Assembly (NCBI GenBank): GCA_964528035.1
Contig: CAZGQY010000043.1
Span: 1 to 24,038, forward strand
Direction of reading: 5' to 3'
DNA: 24,038 nt
Source of the DNA: CAZGQY01 sp964528035
Lineage (GTDB): Bacteria; Pseudomonadota; Gammaproteobacteria; Methylococcales; UBA1147
Positions 1-7,142 of this stretch are shown here, piece by piece. The notes beneath the pieces were generated by a model. That model was not told where the DNA came from, searched no databases, and was given only the letters and a program-made list of their open reading frames with translations. Numbering within the stretch: the first letter of the stretch is position 1; every line of letters begins with the position of its first letter. The translations under genes and the position numbers were made by a program.

Positions 1-13
1 TCTTGATCGTCTT

Positions 14-280
14 TTAGTTATCGTCATTATTTTCAACATCATTTTTGGTTGTATTATTTGGAAATGCATTCCAGAACGCATTTTGTAGAGTTTCCATGGA
101 TTGCATATGAGTTGGAAGAAAGGGTTTCATCAGATTCATGGCATCCATTCCTGGTACCCCACTTTTCATGTCTTCAGATACTTTTTGTATTATTTCATTT
201 TGTAGCGACTGAATATCCGGTAGTCCAAAAAAGTCTCTTACTTCCTGTGGGGTTGCGTCGATTTCTACAGTTATTTTCAT
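14..280 (-). CDS. DUF6489 family small protein
   Basis: An 88-residue protein of unknown function. Its N-terminus (MKITVEIDATPQEVRDFFGL) matches the pattern I associate with the proteobacterial DUF6489 family: a short beta strand followed by 'TPxExRxFFGLPD'. The middle is a predicted amphipathic helix, and the tail is Asn/Asp-rich and probably disordered. There is no signal peptide or membrane segment, so it is probably cytosolic. A weak ribosome site (GAGGAC) lies about 7 bases before the ATG. It is transcribed away from the rest of the window and its downstream neighbour lies outside it. The family assignment is from memory; no activity is known to me. Confidence 0.75.
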   Translation of the reverse strand: MKITVEIDATPQEVRDFFGLPDIQSLQNEIIQKVSEDMKSGVPGMDAMNLMKPFLPTHMQSMETLQNAFWNAFPNNTTKNDVENNDDN

Positions 281-451
281 GCTATTGTCCTCATTATTCT
301 AAGGAATGGATGAGTGATCGTTACTCACTCCGATTGTGTATCAGACGCTAATGATCGTCAACTCTAAATACGATAAATGGAGATTTGTGGACTGGAGAGC
401 AATGGATATAAATCATCGTTTATTGGGGAGAGTATCAAACCAGGGGGTATA

Positions 452-480
452 CGTCCCGTACAATCAATGGCCTGTACCCG
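452..480 (+). repeat. 29-bp dispersed repeat, copy 1
   Basis: This stretch recurs at 4532-4560 with 27 of 29 identical bases; flanking sequence is not shared. It contains an inner GTACA/TGTAC inverted repeat (458-475) around a conserved CAATCAATGG core. Both copies lie in intergenic DNA upstream of a plus-strand gene. It could be a protein-binding site or the end of a decayed mobile element. Confidence 0.6.
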
Positions 481-553
481 TAGCCATTAATCCTGCATAG
501 GATGTAATTTGCACTTTGAATATGCCAAACAGGTTAATAGCCAGGAAAATTTG

Positions 554-721
554 TTTAGGAGTGAGGATTCAATAATATACGAATCTTGACTTGTCTTATT
601 GTCCGTCTACTGCGTTGTAGCAACAGTTGCGTAGCCCGGCTATGCGCCTGTTGCTACGCCTTGAAGACAAACAATAATCCTGCGTCAATCTTTCGCATAT
701 TATTAAAACCTCGCTCCTTAG
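554..721 (-). mobile_element. MITE-like palindromic element, copy A (divergent termini)
   Basis: A 158-bp unit (559-716) bounded by TTTAG on the left and CTTAG on the right. Its ends are imperfect inverted repeats of about 25-30 bp: GAGTGAGGATTC inward from the left, and GAGCGAGGTTTT inward from the right on the other strand. Read on the minus strand, its core (GTCTTCAAGGCG, GCATAGC, GTAGACGG, AAGACAAG) matches the cores of the copies at 13261 and 17318, but the terminal ~30 bp differ. No transposase is encoded, so it would be non-autonomous. Confidence 0.7.
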
Positions 722-752
722 TAGTGATCCAGACGGTACGAAGTCAAATCGG

Positions 753-764
753 GTAAACGTTTAC
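753..764. promoter_or_regulatory. Perfect 12-bp palindrome, LacI-type operator candidate
   Basis: GTAAACGTTTAC is a perfect palindrome with a central CG, the shape typical of LacI/GalR-family operators. It lies about 45 bp before the hydrolase ATG, and TATATT at 770-775 could be a -10 element overlapping or adjoining it. No LacI-family gene is in the window, so the regulator is unknown. Confidence 0.45.
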
Positions 765-809
765 TATGGTATATTGAAAGCAGTTGAGTGTAGAGGGGAT
801 AACGAAACT

Positions 810-1667
810 ATGACGCCAAGGGAGTTCAACATCAGCATACCTCAGGGAACGGTGGCCGCTATGGAGTGGGGTGATGCGGGTTCGCCCTCGGTTCTGGCGC
901 TACATGGCTGGTTGGATAACGCGGCGAGTTTTTCAAGTCTGGCAAAAAGATTTGTTGGTTTTCATGTTGTTGCTGTCGATTTACCAGGACATGGGAAATC
1001 GGCTCATCGTTCTGTGGATGCATCCTATTCTTTCTCTGGATACGTTGCGGATGTCTTAAGCATTGTTGAAGCCTTGCAATGGTCGCAATACAGTCTGGTA
1101 GGGCATTCTTTGGGCGCGGGGATTGCTAGTCTGGTTGCGGTGGTGAATTATAAATTAATCGAAAATCTCGTGCTAATCGATGGCATTGGTCCTCTTTCGG
1201 AACCTTCCGCTGATGCGCCTGAACGTTTACGTCGTTCAATGCAAAGGCGTCTTAGAAAACCGATTAAAAAAAAATTGATATACGCGAATATCGAGCAGGC
1301 GATAGAAGCCAGGCAGGAGGCTGGAGACCTGAGTATTGATTCAACGGAATTATTGGTGAGACGTGGTACTGAGTCTGTTGATGGAGGCATTCGATGGCGT
1401 TGTGACCCTCGGTTGCTGTTACCCTCACCCGTTTATATGACAGAAGACCAGGTGCTGGCGATGTTGTCTGCTATACAATCCCGAACCTTATTAATCCAGG
1501 CGCGAACAGGCGCGTTGTCGCGAAATACGCTAATGAAAGAGCGCATAAAATCTGTACCGGATCTATCCGTTGTTGAGTTATCGGGTGGCCATCATCTCCA
1601 TATGGAAAATCCCGGGCCAACTGCTGAAGCGATACTTGATTTTCTAAATGTGAATAAGCCACTTTAA
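810..1667 (+). CDS. Alpha/beta-fold hydrolase (serine hydrolase-like)
   Basis: A 285-residue cytosolic serine hydrolase. The order of motifs is that of the alpha/beta fold: oxyanion-hole HGWLDNAASF (residues 32-41), a VDLPGHGKS segment (56-64), the nucleophile elbow GHSLGAG with Ser100, and a C-terminal GGHHLHMENP carrying the catalytic His. 'HGWLDNAASF' is characteristic of the SERHL-like group, whose substrate is not established. ATG at 810 is preferred over the in-frame TTG at 774 because AGAGGGG lies about 11 bases upstream of it, while 774 has no ribosome site. Its last 24 bases overlap the 3' end of the convergent dacB gene, so the two transcripts are antisense there. A LacI-type operator candidate lies upstream. 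Confidence 0.88.
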   Translation: MTPREFNISIPQGTVAAMEWGDAGSPSVLALHGWLDNAASFSSLAKRFVGFHVVAVDLPGHGKSAHRSVDASYSFSGYVADVLSIVEALQWSQYSLVGHSLGAGIASLVAVVNYKLIENLVLIDGIGPLSEPSADAPERLRRSMQRRLRKPIKKKLIYANIEQAIEARQEAGDLSIDSTELLVRRGTESVDGGIRWRCDPRLLLPSPVYMTEDQVLAMLSAIQSRTLLIQARTGALSRNTLMKERIKSVPDLSVVELSGGHHLHMENPGPTAEAILDFLNVNKPL

Positions 1668-3062
1668 CAACGCGTCCTGAACCTGGTTGCCTGACCAATA
1701 GGTAACCGTCGGATGGCTAAGTAGCATTACAACGCTATAATGGGCGCCGTTTTTACCTTTGACGTATCCTGCCATAGCACGGGTTTTGTAGAGAAGTCCG
1801 GTTTTGATGCGGACGCGCCCGGCAGGGGCTTCTTTTTTTAATCGTTTGCGCATGGTACCGTCGATGGCGGCCAGTGACAGGGAAGCTAAAAATTCAGGTC
1901 GATATGAACTGTCCCAGCCTCGGCGCAACAATTTCGATAAGCTGTTAGCGGAAATGCGGCTTATTCTCGAAAGTCCTGCACCGTTTTCCATGACCAGTTC
2001 AGGCATGCTGATATGTTCTGATTGTAACCATTGTTTAACAGCTTTGAAGCCTTTTTCCGGCGTTCCAGGTATTCCAAAGCTTTCTCGTCCGAGGGTGAGA
2101 AATAACTGTCTGGCCATTATGTTATTGCTGAATTTGTTGACCCCTGTAATGACATCAGTCAATGGTTTTGAGGTGGCTACATGAAAAAGTGCAGAAGATC
2201 GTGGCCTGAGTTGTAAGCGGCCCTGACCGTTTAGCGTTCCACCGGATCGTTGCCAAAGCGATTTGAAGACACCGTAAGTGTATTCAGCATTGGATAGAAT
2301 TGCCCGGGTAAAATCTAATTGGCCACAGCTATGAGGGTATTTGCCCTGAAAATTAAGTACCATTTTTTTATATTCGGTGCTGCTTTTGAATGACCAGCCT
2401 GACCATCGGCTACGGCATCGTCCGGGTATGGCGACCATGTTATTAACAATTTTTAAATTTGTCGCAGGCGGATCCGTGTAAATCCGAATGCCATTTTCCT
2501 CGGGCCGCAATATGACTTTAGTTGCTGAATAATTGATGCTGGTCGCGGTAGGGATTACGTTATAGACCCGGTCAGACTTACCATCAAATTTTCCGCGATT
2601 TTCACTGTTTGGCCGCACGGCTGAATTATCGATGATTAAATCACCGTTAATAGTTTTTAGTCCAAGGTTACGCAAGGAATATAGCTGATGCCGAAACAAT
2701 TCAGTGACCAGAGATGGGTCTCCACCGCCTTTGAGCACCAGGTTACCATCGAGTTGTCCATCTAGAATTTGACCGTCGATGTAGTAGCGTGTTCTCCAGG
2801 AATAGGTGGGGCCCAGTAGTTCCAGCGCGGTCAAAGTAGTCACCAATTTCATTACGGATGCAGGATTACGAGGAACTGATGCATTAATGCTCAGCAGAGT
2901 GTCCGGTTTATCCAGTCGTTTAAGTTCCACACTCATCGATGCCATTGGGATCCGATGTTTTTTCAGCATTGCAGAAACTGTCGACGGTAATGGCAGGGAT
3001 TGTGCACTGGTGGAGAAAGCCATCATGACAAAAAGAGAAAATGTGAAATAGAGTCGTTTCAT
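1644..3062 (-). CDS. dacB: D-alanyl-D-alanine carboxypeptidase/endopeptidase (PBP4 family)
   Basis: A periplasmic low-molecular-mass class C penicillin-binding protein that trims D-Ala from pentapeptides and cuts cross-links in peptidoglycan. About 472 residues, the usual PBP4 length (E. coli DacB is 477). A signal peptide covers residues 1-20 (ending FSTSA, cleavage near Gln21). All three active-site motifs are visible: S-x-x-K as SVMK (Ser69, Lys72), S-x-N as SNN near residue 313, and KTG near 421, within RIKTGLLYKTRAMAGYV. The GGGDPSLV segment near 114 is also typical of the family. It is transcribed divergently from the PrpF-like gene, with 149 bp between them. It converges on the hydrolase with a 24-base overlap. 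Confidence 0.95.
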   Translation of the reverse strand: MKRLYFTFSLFVMMAFSTSAQSLPLPSTVSAMLKKHRIPMASMSVELKRLDKPDTLLSINASVPRNPASVMKLVTTLTALELLGPTYSWRTRYYIDGQILDGQLDGNLVLKGGGDPSLVTELFRHQLYSLRNLGLKTINGDLIIDNSAVRPNSENRGKFDGKSDRVYNVIPTATSINYSATKVILRPEENGIRIYTDPPATNLKIVNNMVAIPGRCRSRWSGWSFKSSTEYKKMVLNFQGKYPHSCGQLDFTRAILSNAEYTYGVFKSLWQRSGGTLNGQGRLQLRPRSSALFHVATSKPLTDVITGVNKFSNNIMARQLFLTLGRESFGIPGTPEKGFKAVKQWLQSEHISMPELVMENGAGLSRISRISANSLSKLLRRGWDSSYRPEFLASLSLAAIDGTMRKRLKKEAPAGRVRIKTGLLYKTRAMAGYVKGKNGAHYSVVMLLSHPTVTYWSGNQVQDALLKWLIHI

Positions 3063-3211
3063 AGCATTTATTTCCGTATAACGGCTGGGAGACTGTTCGA
3101 GATTGGTGAGTTTCTAAGTATGATAAACAAAACCTGATGATTACTAGAACAATATTGTAACAGTCTCCACTACAACGATAATACTGAAAAACAGCCCTGA
3201 GTAATTAAAAA

Positions 3212-4381
3212 ATGATGAATCACACAGATCTTTTGATTCCTGCAACAATAATGCGTGGCGGGAGCAGCAAAGGCTTATTTTTTCTGGACCGGGATTTGCC
3301 TGTAGATTCAAGTACCCGAGAGCGGATATATCTTAATGCAATGGGGAGTCCCGACCCTTATGGTAAACAGATTGATGGACTGGGTGGAGGAACATCGAGC
3401 ACCAGCAAGGTTGCTGTAATATCGGCTTCAACTCGCGAGGGTTATGATGTTGATTATTTATTCGCTCATGTAGCGATCGATCAGGCGATGGTCGATTATT
3501 CGGGAAACTGCGGTAATTTATCATCGGCCGTCGGGGTTTTTGCGATTGAAAACGATCTTGTTGTGCCTCGGACGCCGATAACCCAGGTGCATGTCTGGCA
3601 AGTGAACACAAAACAACATATGGTGATTCATGTGCCTTACGATGATGCTAAAGTTATTTCTGCAGGGGACTATGTTGTTGCCGGGGTCGCGGGAAGCGGA
3701 GCAGCAATCAAGGTGGAATTTCTGCAGCATGACTCCGGGAACGGCCCGTTGATATTACCCACAGGGAATGCCAGTGAAAATTTGCATGTGCCGGGTGTTG
3801 GTGAAATAAGAGTAACATTGTTAAATTCAGGTAACCCGACGGTATTTGTGGGGCCTGAATCAATTGGTATGATTGGCACCGAACTTCCGGATACAATTAA
3901 CAGTGATCGTGAAATATTGGCTAAGGTTGAAAAGATTCGCTGTGCAGCATCTGTAGCGATGGGTTTGACCTTATCGATAGAAGAGGCAGGTCAACGACCG
4001 GGTACTCCGAAATTGGCTTGTGTATCCCGGCCAATTGCATTTACAAGTACCCAGGGTGTCAGTATTGGCACCGAAGCAATGGACGTTTGTGCACGAATTT
4101 TTTCGATGGGACGTTTACACCACGCATTTACCGGTACCGGTGCGATAGCAGTGGCAGTTGCAGCGGCTATTCCAGGTACTGTGGTGACTGATTGTATAGA
4201 CGCTCAACAGTACGAAGGGAATATGATCCGAATTGGACATTGCGCAGGCTCAATTGATGCTGAATGTGATGTTAACCATGAGCAAAGACTCTGGAAAATG
4301 TCGTCTGCTGCTATCAGGCGAACCGCTCGTACATTAATGCGGGGAGAGATCATTATTCCGAGCTATTTACCTGAGCTATAG
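3212..4381 (+). CDS. prpF: PrpF-family isomerase (2-methylaconitate cis-trans isomerase-like)
   Basis: A cytosolic enzyme of the PrpF branch of the diaminopimelate-epimerase fold. 389 residues, the normal length. The N-terminal signature MRGGSSKG (14-21), GLGGGTSSTSK ending at Lys66, and SGNCGN with Cys100 are all present. The Lys66-Cys100 spacing of 34 equals that of the catalytic pair Lys73/Cys107 known in Shewanella PrpF, so the site looks intact. In the 2-methylcitrate cycle PrpF works with AcnD, but neither acnD, prpB nor prpC is nearby. The substrate may therefore be another tricarboxylate (e.g. oxalomesaconate or methylitaconate, both used by relatives). Two adjacent ATGs (3212, 3215) lack a strong ribosome site; the first is given. 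The symbol marks the family only. Confidence 0.85.
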   Translation: MMNHTDLLIPATIMRGGSSKGLFFLDRDLPVDSSTRERIYLNAMGSPDPYGKQIDGLGGGTSSTSKVAVISASTREGYDVDYLFAHVAIDQAMVDYSGNCGNLSSAVGVFAIENDLVVPRTPITQVHVWQVNTKQHMVIHVPYDDAKVISAGDYVVAGVAGSGAAIKVEFLQHDSGNGPLILPTGNASENLHVPGVGEIRVTLLNSGNPTVFVGPESIGMIGTELPDTINSDREILAKVEKIRCAASVAMGLTLSIEEAGQRPGTPKLACVSRPIAFTSTQGVSIGTEAMDVCARIFSMGRLHHAFTGTGAIAVAVAAAIPGTVVTDCIDAQQYEGNMIRIGHCAGSIDAECDVNHEQRLWKMSSAAIRRTARTLMRGEIIIPSYLPEL

Positions 4382-4486
4382 TTTTGTAGAGAATATGCGT
4401 AGACTGATTGCGCACTGGATCGAAATCAGTTCACTGTAATAGGATCTATTCAGAGAGCTTTTTATATCGGGTACAGGTTTAGGCTT

Positions 4487-4506
4487 CTGTAACAGAGATG
4501 TTACAG
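4487..4506. promoter_or_regulatory. Hairpin upstream of rubredoxin
   Basis: CTGTAACA-GAGA-TGTTACAG is a perfect 8-bp stem with a 4-base loop, and two further pairs form after one mismatch. No T-run follows, so it is a poor intrinsic terminator for the PrpF-like gene ending at 4381. It lies 108 bp before the rubredoxin start and could be an operator or an RNA-stability hairpin. Confidence 0.4.
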
Positions 4507-4531
4507 CAGAGTTTAAAGGGACGGCTTTATG

Positions 4532-4560
4532 CGTCCCGAACAATCAATGGCTTGTACCCG
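4532..4560 (+). repeat. 29-bp dispersed repeat, copy 2
   Basis: Matches 452-480 at 27 of 29 bases in the same orientation. It lies 54 bp upstream of the rubredoxin ATG. The GTACA half of the inner inverted repeat in copy 1 is changed to GAACA here, so the dyad is weaker. Confidence 0.6.
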
Positions 4561-4613
4561 CAGAAAAGTGGTCGCTGAATAGTTGTTTTTTTAAATTTAA
4601 AGATGAGGTGTTT

Positions 4614-4781
4614 ATGGCTGATTATAAAAAATTTGTTTGTGTGGTTTGTGGGCATATATACGATGAAGCGGAAGGTGATCCGGATGGCGGAGTTGCTGCG
4701 GGTACTTTATGGGATGATGTTCCTGACGAATGGGTGTGTCCCGAATGTGGCGCGACAAAGAGTGATTTTGAACCCGCTTAA
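4614..4781 (+). CDS. Rubredoxin
   Basis: A 55-residue small iron protein, the standard rubredoxin length. Four cysteines in two C-x2-C pairs (Cys9/Cys12 and Cys42/Cys45) bind one iron. The surrounding residues are typical: VCVVCGHIYDEAEGDPDGG near the first pair, then DDVPDEWVCPECG around the second. It carries single electrons in the cytosol. The gene 145 bp downstream encodes the matching reductase, so the two probably form NAD(P)H > reductase > rubredoxin. No alkane hydroxylase (alkB) is present in the window. The acceptor is unknown and could be an oxidative-stress reductase rather than an alkane monooxygenase. A GATGAGGTG sequence just before the ATG may serve as ribosome site. Confidence 0.96.
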   Translation: MADYKKFVCVVCGHIYDEAEGDPDGGVAAGTLWDDVPDEWVCPECGATKSDFEPA

Positions 4782-4926
4782 TATAGATCACCTGGCATTA
4801 TTGGGATGTGTAAAACCATCCCGGTAAGCTCTGTTGTATCTCCCCGCTTCAAAAGTTCGAATAATCAATAGTTTTGTAGCGGGATTTAATATGTTACTGA
4901 GAATCAGCAATGAATAAGGAATAATA

Positions 4927-5946
4927 ATGCATGCACTGGTTGTTGGGTCGGGAATTGGTGGGGTGACTTTTGCCGAAGAATTGTTGAAAAAGAATCCGGA
5001 CGCGTCCGTTACAATTTTGACCAAAGAGTCCGATGGGTATTATTCACGACCTTTGTTGTCTCATGGTTTTAGCCGGGAAGACATAGAAACTAAAATTGTA
5101 ATGCGATCCGTGGATACACTGGCTCAATCCGCGATTGAGTTTGTTCATGGTGTTGAGGTGACTGAACTGGATCCTGGTGCACATTCATTAAACTTTGTTC
5201 GTCAGGGAGAGCATGAGACGATCGGCTATGACAAATTGGTTTTGGCAACCGGGTCAGATGCATTTATACCGCCGCCATTTCAGGATCAACAGGCGCTGTT
5301 TTCTGTATTCAACAGTCTTACTGACTTAAAGGCCTTGCGACGCCAACGTCAAGCTATGAAACAGAAAGGGGAGAACTCCCGGTGGGCCGTGATTGGCGGT
5401 GGTTTGATCGGCTGTGAGGTGGCGTCCGATCTGGCAGTAGCAGGCGATAAAGTCTGTCTGTTTCATGCAATGTCTAGATTGATGGAGCGCCAGCTTGTCG
5501 ATGCCGATTCCCAATTAATGTCTGATGTACTTGCAGGATCGGGAATCAACACATACCTGAATTGTGCGGTGCAAGGGTTTCAGCGTGATGAACACGGTCT
5601 GACCGTAGTTTATGAAGGCGGTAAACAAACAGATTTTAGCGGTATTATTGTTGCCTGTGGATTTAAGCCGCGCATATCCCTGGCGCAGCAGGCGGGTTTA
5701 AAAGTTAATAGGGGTATTTTGGTTAATGAATTTCTAACTACAAGTGATACCGATATTTACGCAATAGGTGATGTCGCCGAATGGATAGACGGCAAACTCT
5801 ATGCTTATGTAACCCCGATACGCAACCAGGCAATCTGGCTGGCAGGAACTTTGTCAGGAACTGTTTCGGAGCCATGGAAACCACCGTTTTTTAAGCCCAA
5901 AGCCAAAGTACAGGGTTTTAACGCAGAGCATTCTTATCTTTTTTAA
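4927..5946 (+). CDS. Rubredoxin-NAD(+) reductase, C-terminally short
   Basis: An FAD-dependent pyridine-nucleotide oxidoreductase of the rubredoxin reductase type, assigned by fold and by position after rubredoxin. Motifs in order: FAD-binding GSGIGG (residues 8-13), YYSRPLLSHG, LATGSDAFIPP, the NAD-binding WAVIGGGLIGCEVA and the C-terminal FAD motif DIYAIGDVAEW. At 339 residues it is about 40 shorter than characterised Pseudomonas rubredoxin reductases (~384). The last residues (HSYLF) stop soon after the FAD motif, so most of the C-terminal rubredoxin-contacting domain seems to be missing. I found no frameshift continuation in the following bases. Coenzyme choice and activity are inferred. 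Confidence 0.85.
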   Translation: MHALVVGSGIGGVTFAEELLKKNPDASVTILTKESDGYYSRPLLSHGFSREDIETKIVMRSVDTLAQSAIEFVHGVEVTELDPGAHSLNFVRQGEHETIGYDKLVLATGSDAFIPPPFQDQQALFSVFNSLTDLKALRRQRQAMKQKGENSRWAVIGGGLIGCEVASDLAVAGDKVCLFHAMSRLMERQLVDADSQLMSDVLAGSGINTYLNCAVQGFQRDEHGLTVVYEGGKQTDFSGIIVACGFKPRISLAQQAGLKVNRGILVNEFLTTSDTDIYAIGDVAEWIDGKLYAYVTPIRNQAIWLAGTLSGTVSEPWKPPFFKPKAKVQGFNAEHSYLF

Positions 5947-6133
5947 CTGGCTGGGTTCTGAGAAAAAGCATTACCGTTGCAGGTAGTGACACTATCAGCT
6001 GCTTAAATATTCAGTTGAAATTGGATCGAATCCTTTAGTTTAGTTGCTGATCAGGATATTCGAATATGGCCGTAGTTCTCAGTTGAGCAGAACAGGATTT
6101 TGGGAAACAAATTTGCTGATCAGGATTTTTAAG

Positions 6134-6820
6134 ATGTCTATCAGTGGTAGCCTGTTTCTGATTGTTCTGTTACTGACCGCGAACGCAGAAGCCCAACAAA
6201 GACCTGATTTGACCTGGGGCCGTAGCGTAGTAAAAGTCATGGCAGACACAAAATCAGGGCGTGTTTCCATGGGTTCGGGTGTTGTTGTCGCCCCTGACCG
6301 GGTTGCAACAAACTGTCATGTGACGAGAAATGCACAATCGATAATGGTGATTAAAGGCATCAGTCGATATAAAGTCGTTTTGCAAGCGCCAAATATCCGT
6401 TTAGATGTCTGTATTTTATATACCGATAATCTGAAACTGCCAATCGCTGAAATGGGTCAGGTGACCGACGCGACTATCGGCAACAAAGTCTTTGTGTTTG
6501 GTTTTCCAGCCGCTGTGGGATTGGGTATGGTCAGAGGTAAAATTACCGGGCTATACAATTTTAACACGGGTATTATTATTCAGACCGACGCGGGATTTAT
6601 GCGTGGTACCAGTGGCGGTGCTGTGTTTTCCTCCGCGGGTAAGTTGTTGGGCTTGCCTACTTTTATGGAAACTGTGCGATCTGGCGGAAATTATTATGCA
6701 GTACCGGTGGAATGGGTGTTACAGGGTTTAAAAGCACAGGCCCAACCGGTCGGTGTGATTAAAGGTTCTGCATTCTGGGAAAATGAAGGCTGGTCGATTT
6801 CATCTGTATCTATTGATTAA
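6134..6820 (+). CDS. Secreted trypsin-like serine protease
   Basis: A 228-residue chymotrypsin-fold protease (S1/Do-like) without a PDZ domain. The triad is readable: His62 in ATNCHVTRN, Asp91 in LDVCILYT and Ser160 in RGTSGGAVF. Cys61 and Cys93 near the active site could pair. A hydrophobic N-terminus ending ANAEA-QQ indicates a signal peptide, so the enzyme acts in the periplasm or outside. The start is uncertain: ATG 6134 has CAGGA 8 bases upstream but its signal peptide lacks the usual N-terminal positive charge. In-frame TTGs at 6113 and 6044 would add LIRIFK-type basic residues. These two TTGs sit in a short direct duplication. No partner gene is evident. Confidence 0.85.
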   Translation: MSISGSLFLIVLLLTANAEAQQRPDLTWGRSVVKVMADTKSGRVSMGSGVVVAPDRVATNCHVTRNAQSIMVIKGISRYKVVLQAPNIRLDVCILYTDNLKLPIAEMGQVTDATIGNKVFVFGFPAAVGLGMVRGKITGLYNFNTGIIIQTDAGFMRGTSGGAVFSSAGKLLGLPTFMETVRSGGNYYAVPVEWVLQGLKAQAQPVGVIKGSAFWENEGWSISSVSID

Positions 6821-6980
6821 GCGAACTTTATTGGGTAGAAGAAAAACGAACTATCGTATGAATATTTGCTGTCATCGACACAACAAAATTTAGGTGACTC
6901 ATCTGTAAGGTTTTGGTTGTCTGGGGAACCTGAAAATTGCACTGCGATTCTCTTGAAAGTGCAGTGAAAAATAAGCAATA

Positions 6981-6997
6981 TTTTACTTTAAGTAAAA
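6981..6997. promoter_or_regulatory. 17-bp palindrome, operator candidate
   Basis: TTTTACTT-T-AAGTAAAA is a perfect palindrome around a single central base. A one-base loop cannot fold as an RNA hairpin, so a dimeric protein-binding site is the likelier reading. It lies about 70 bp upstream of the candidate -10 of the COG3014 gene. Confidence 0.4.
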
Positions 6998-7066
6998 AAA
7001 TTTCTGCAAAGTAATTCAGTTTATTTGTGGATGTAACAGATGGGGTACGGGAAGTAAACTATCCTA

Positions 7067-7075
7067 TGCTATATT
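7067..7075 (+). promoter_or_regulatory. Extended -10 promoter candidate
   Basis: TGC-TATATT fits an extended -10 element (TGN plus a TATAAT-like hexamer), 67 bp before the ATG at 7143. No good -35 hexamer is visible 17 bp upstream, which extended -10 promoters tolerate. The bases that follow form a GC-rich discriminator that is part of a 16-bp sequence repeated at 17237-17252. Confidence 0.35.
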
Positions 7076-7142
7076 AGCGACGCGGGTTTCGTTACTGATG
7101 ATATTACGGGTATCATCGAAAAAATTTAAAAAAGGGGTTGGT

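Larger units (their letters stand above)
281..809. other. Intergenic region with repeat, MITE-like element and operator palindrome
   Basis: This gap between the divergent DUF6489 and hydrolase genes holds no convincing gene. The open frame at 49-351 is a shadow. It contains a small hairpin (312-330, GAGTGA/TCACTC arms), one copy of a 29-bp repeat (452-480), a complete MITE-like element (554-721 with flanks) and a perfect 12-bp palindrome (753-764) just before the hydrolase. Confidence 0.7.
6821..7142. other. Intergenic region before the envelope cluster
   Basis: No gene is seen. An inverted repeat CACTGC/GCAGTG lies near 6938-6966, a 17-bp palindrome at 6981-6997 and an extended -10 promoter candidate at 7067-7075. 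The rest is AT-rich. Confidence 0.6.

Noticed and set aside
49..351. 100-codon plus-strand frame at the left edge
   Set aside because: Antisense to the DUF6489 gene, with no ribosome site and no recognisable domain.
4603..4827. 74-codon frame over the rubredoxin locus
   Set aside because: Different frame from the clear 55-residue rubredoxin with its four cysteines.
5947..6043. Frameshifted C-terminal domain of the rubredoxin reductase
   Set aside because: None of the forward frames after the stop codon gives a continuation resembling the missing domain.
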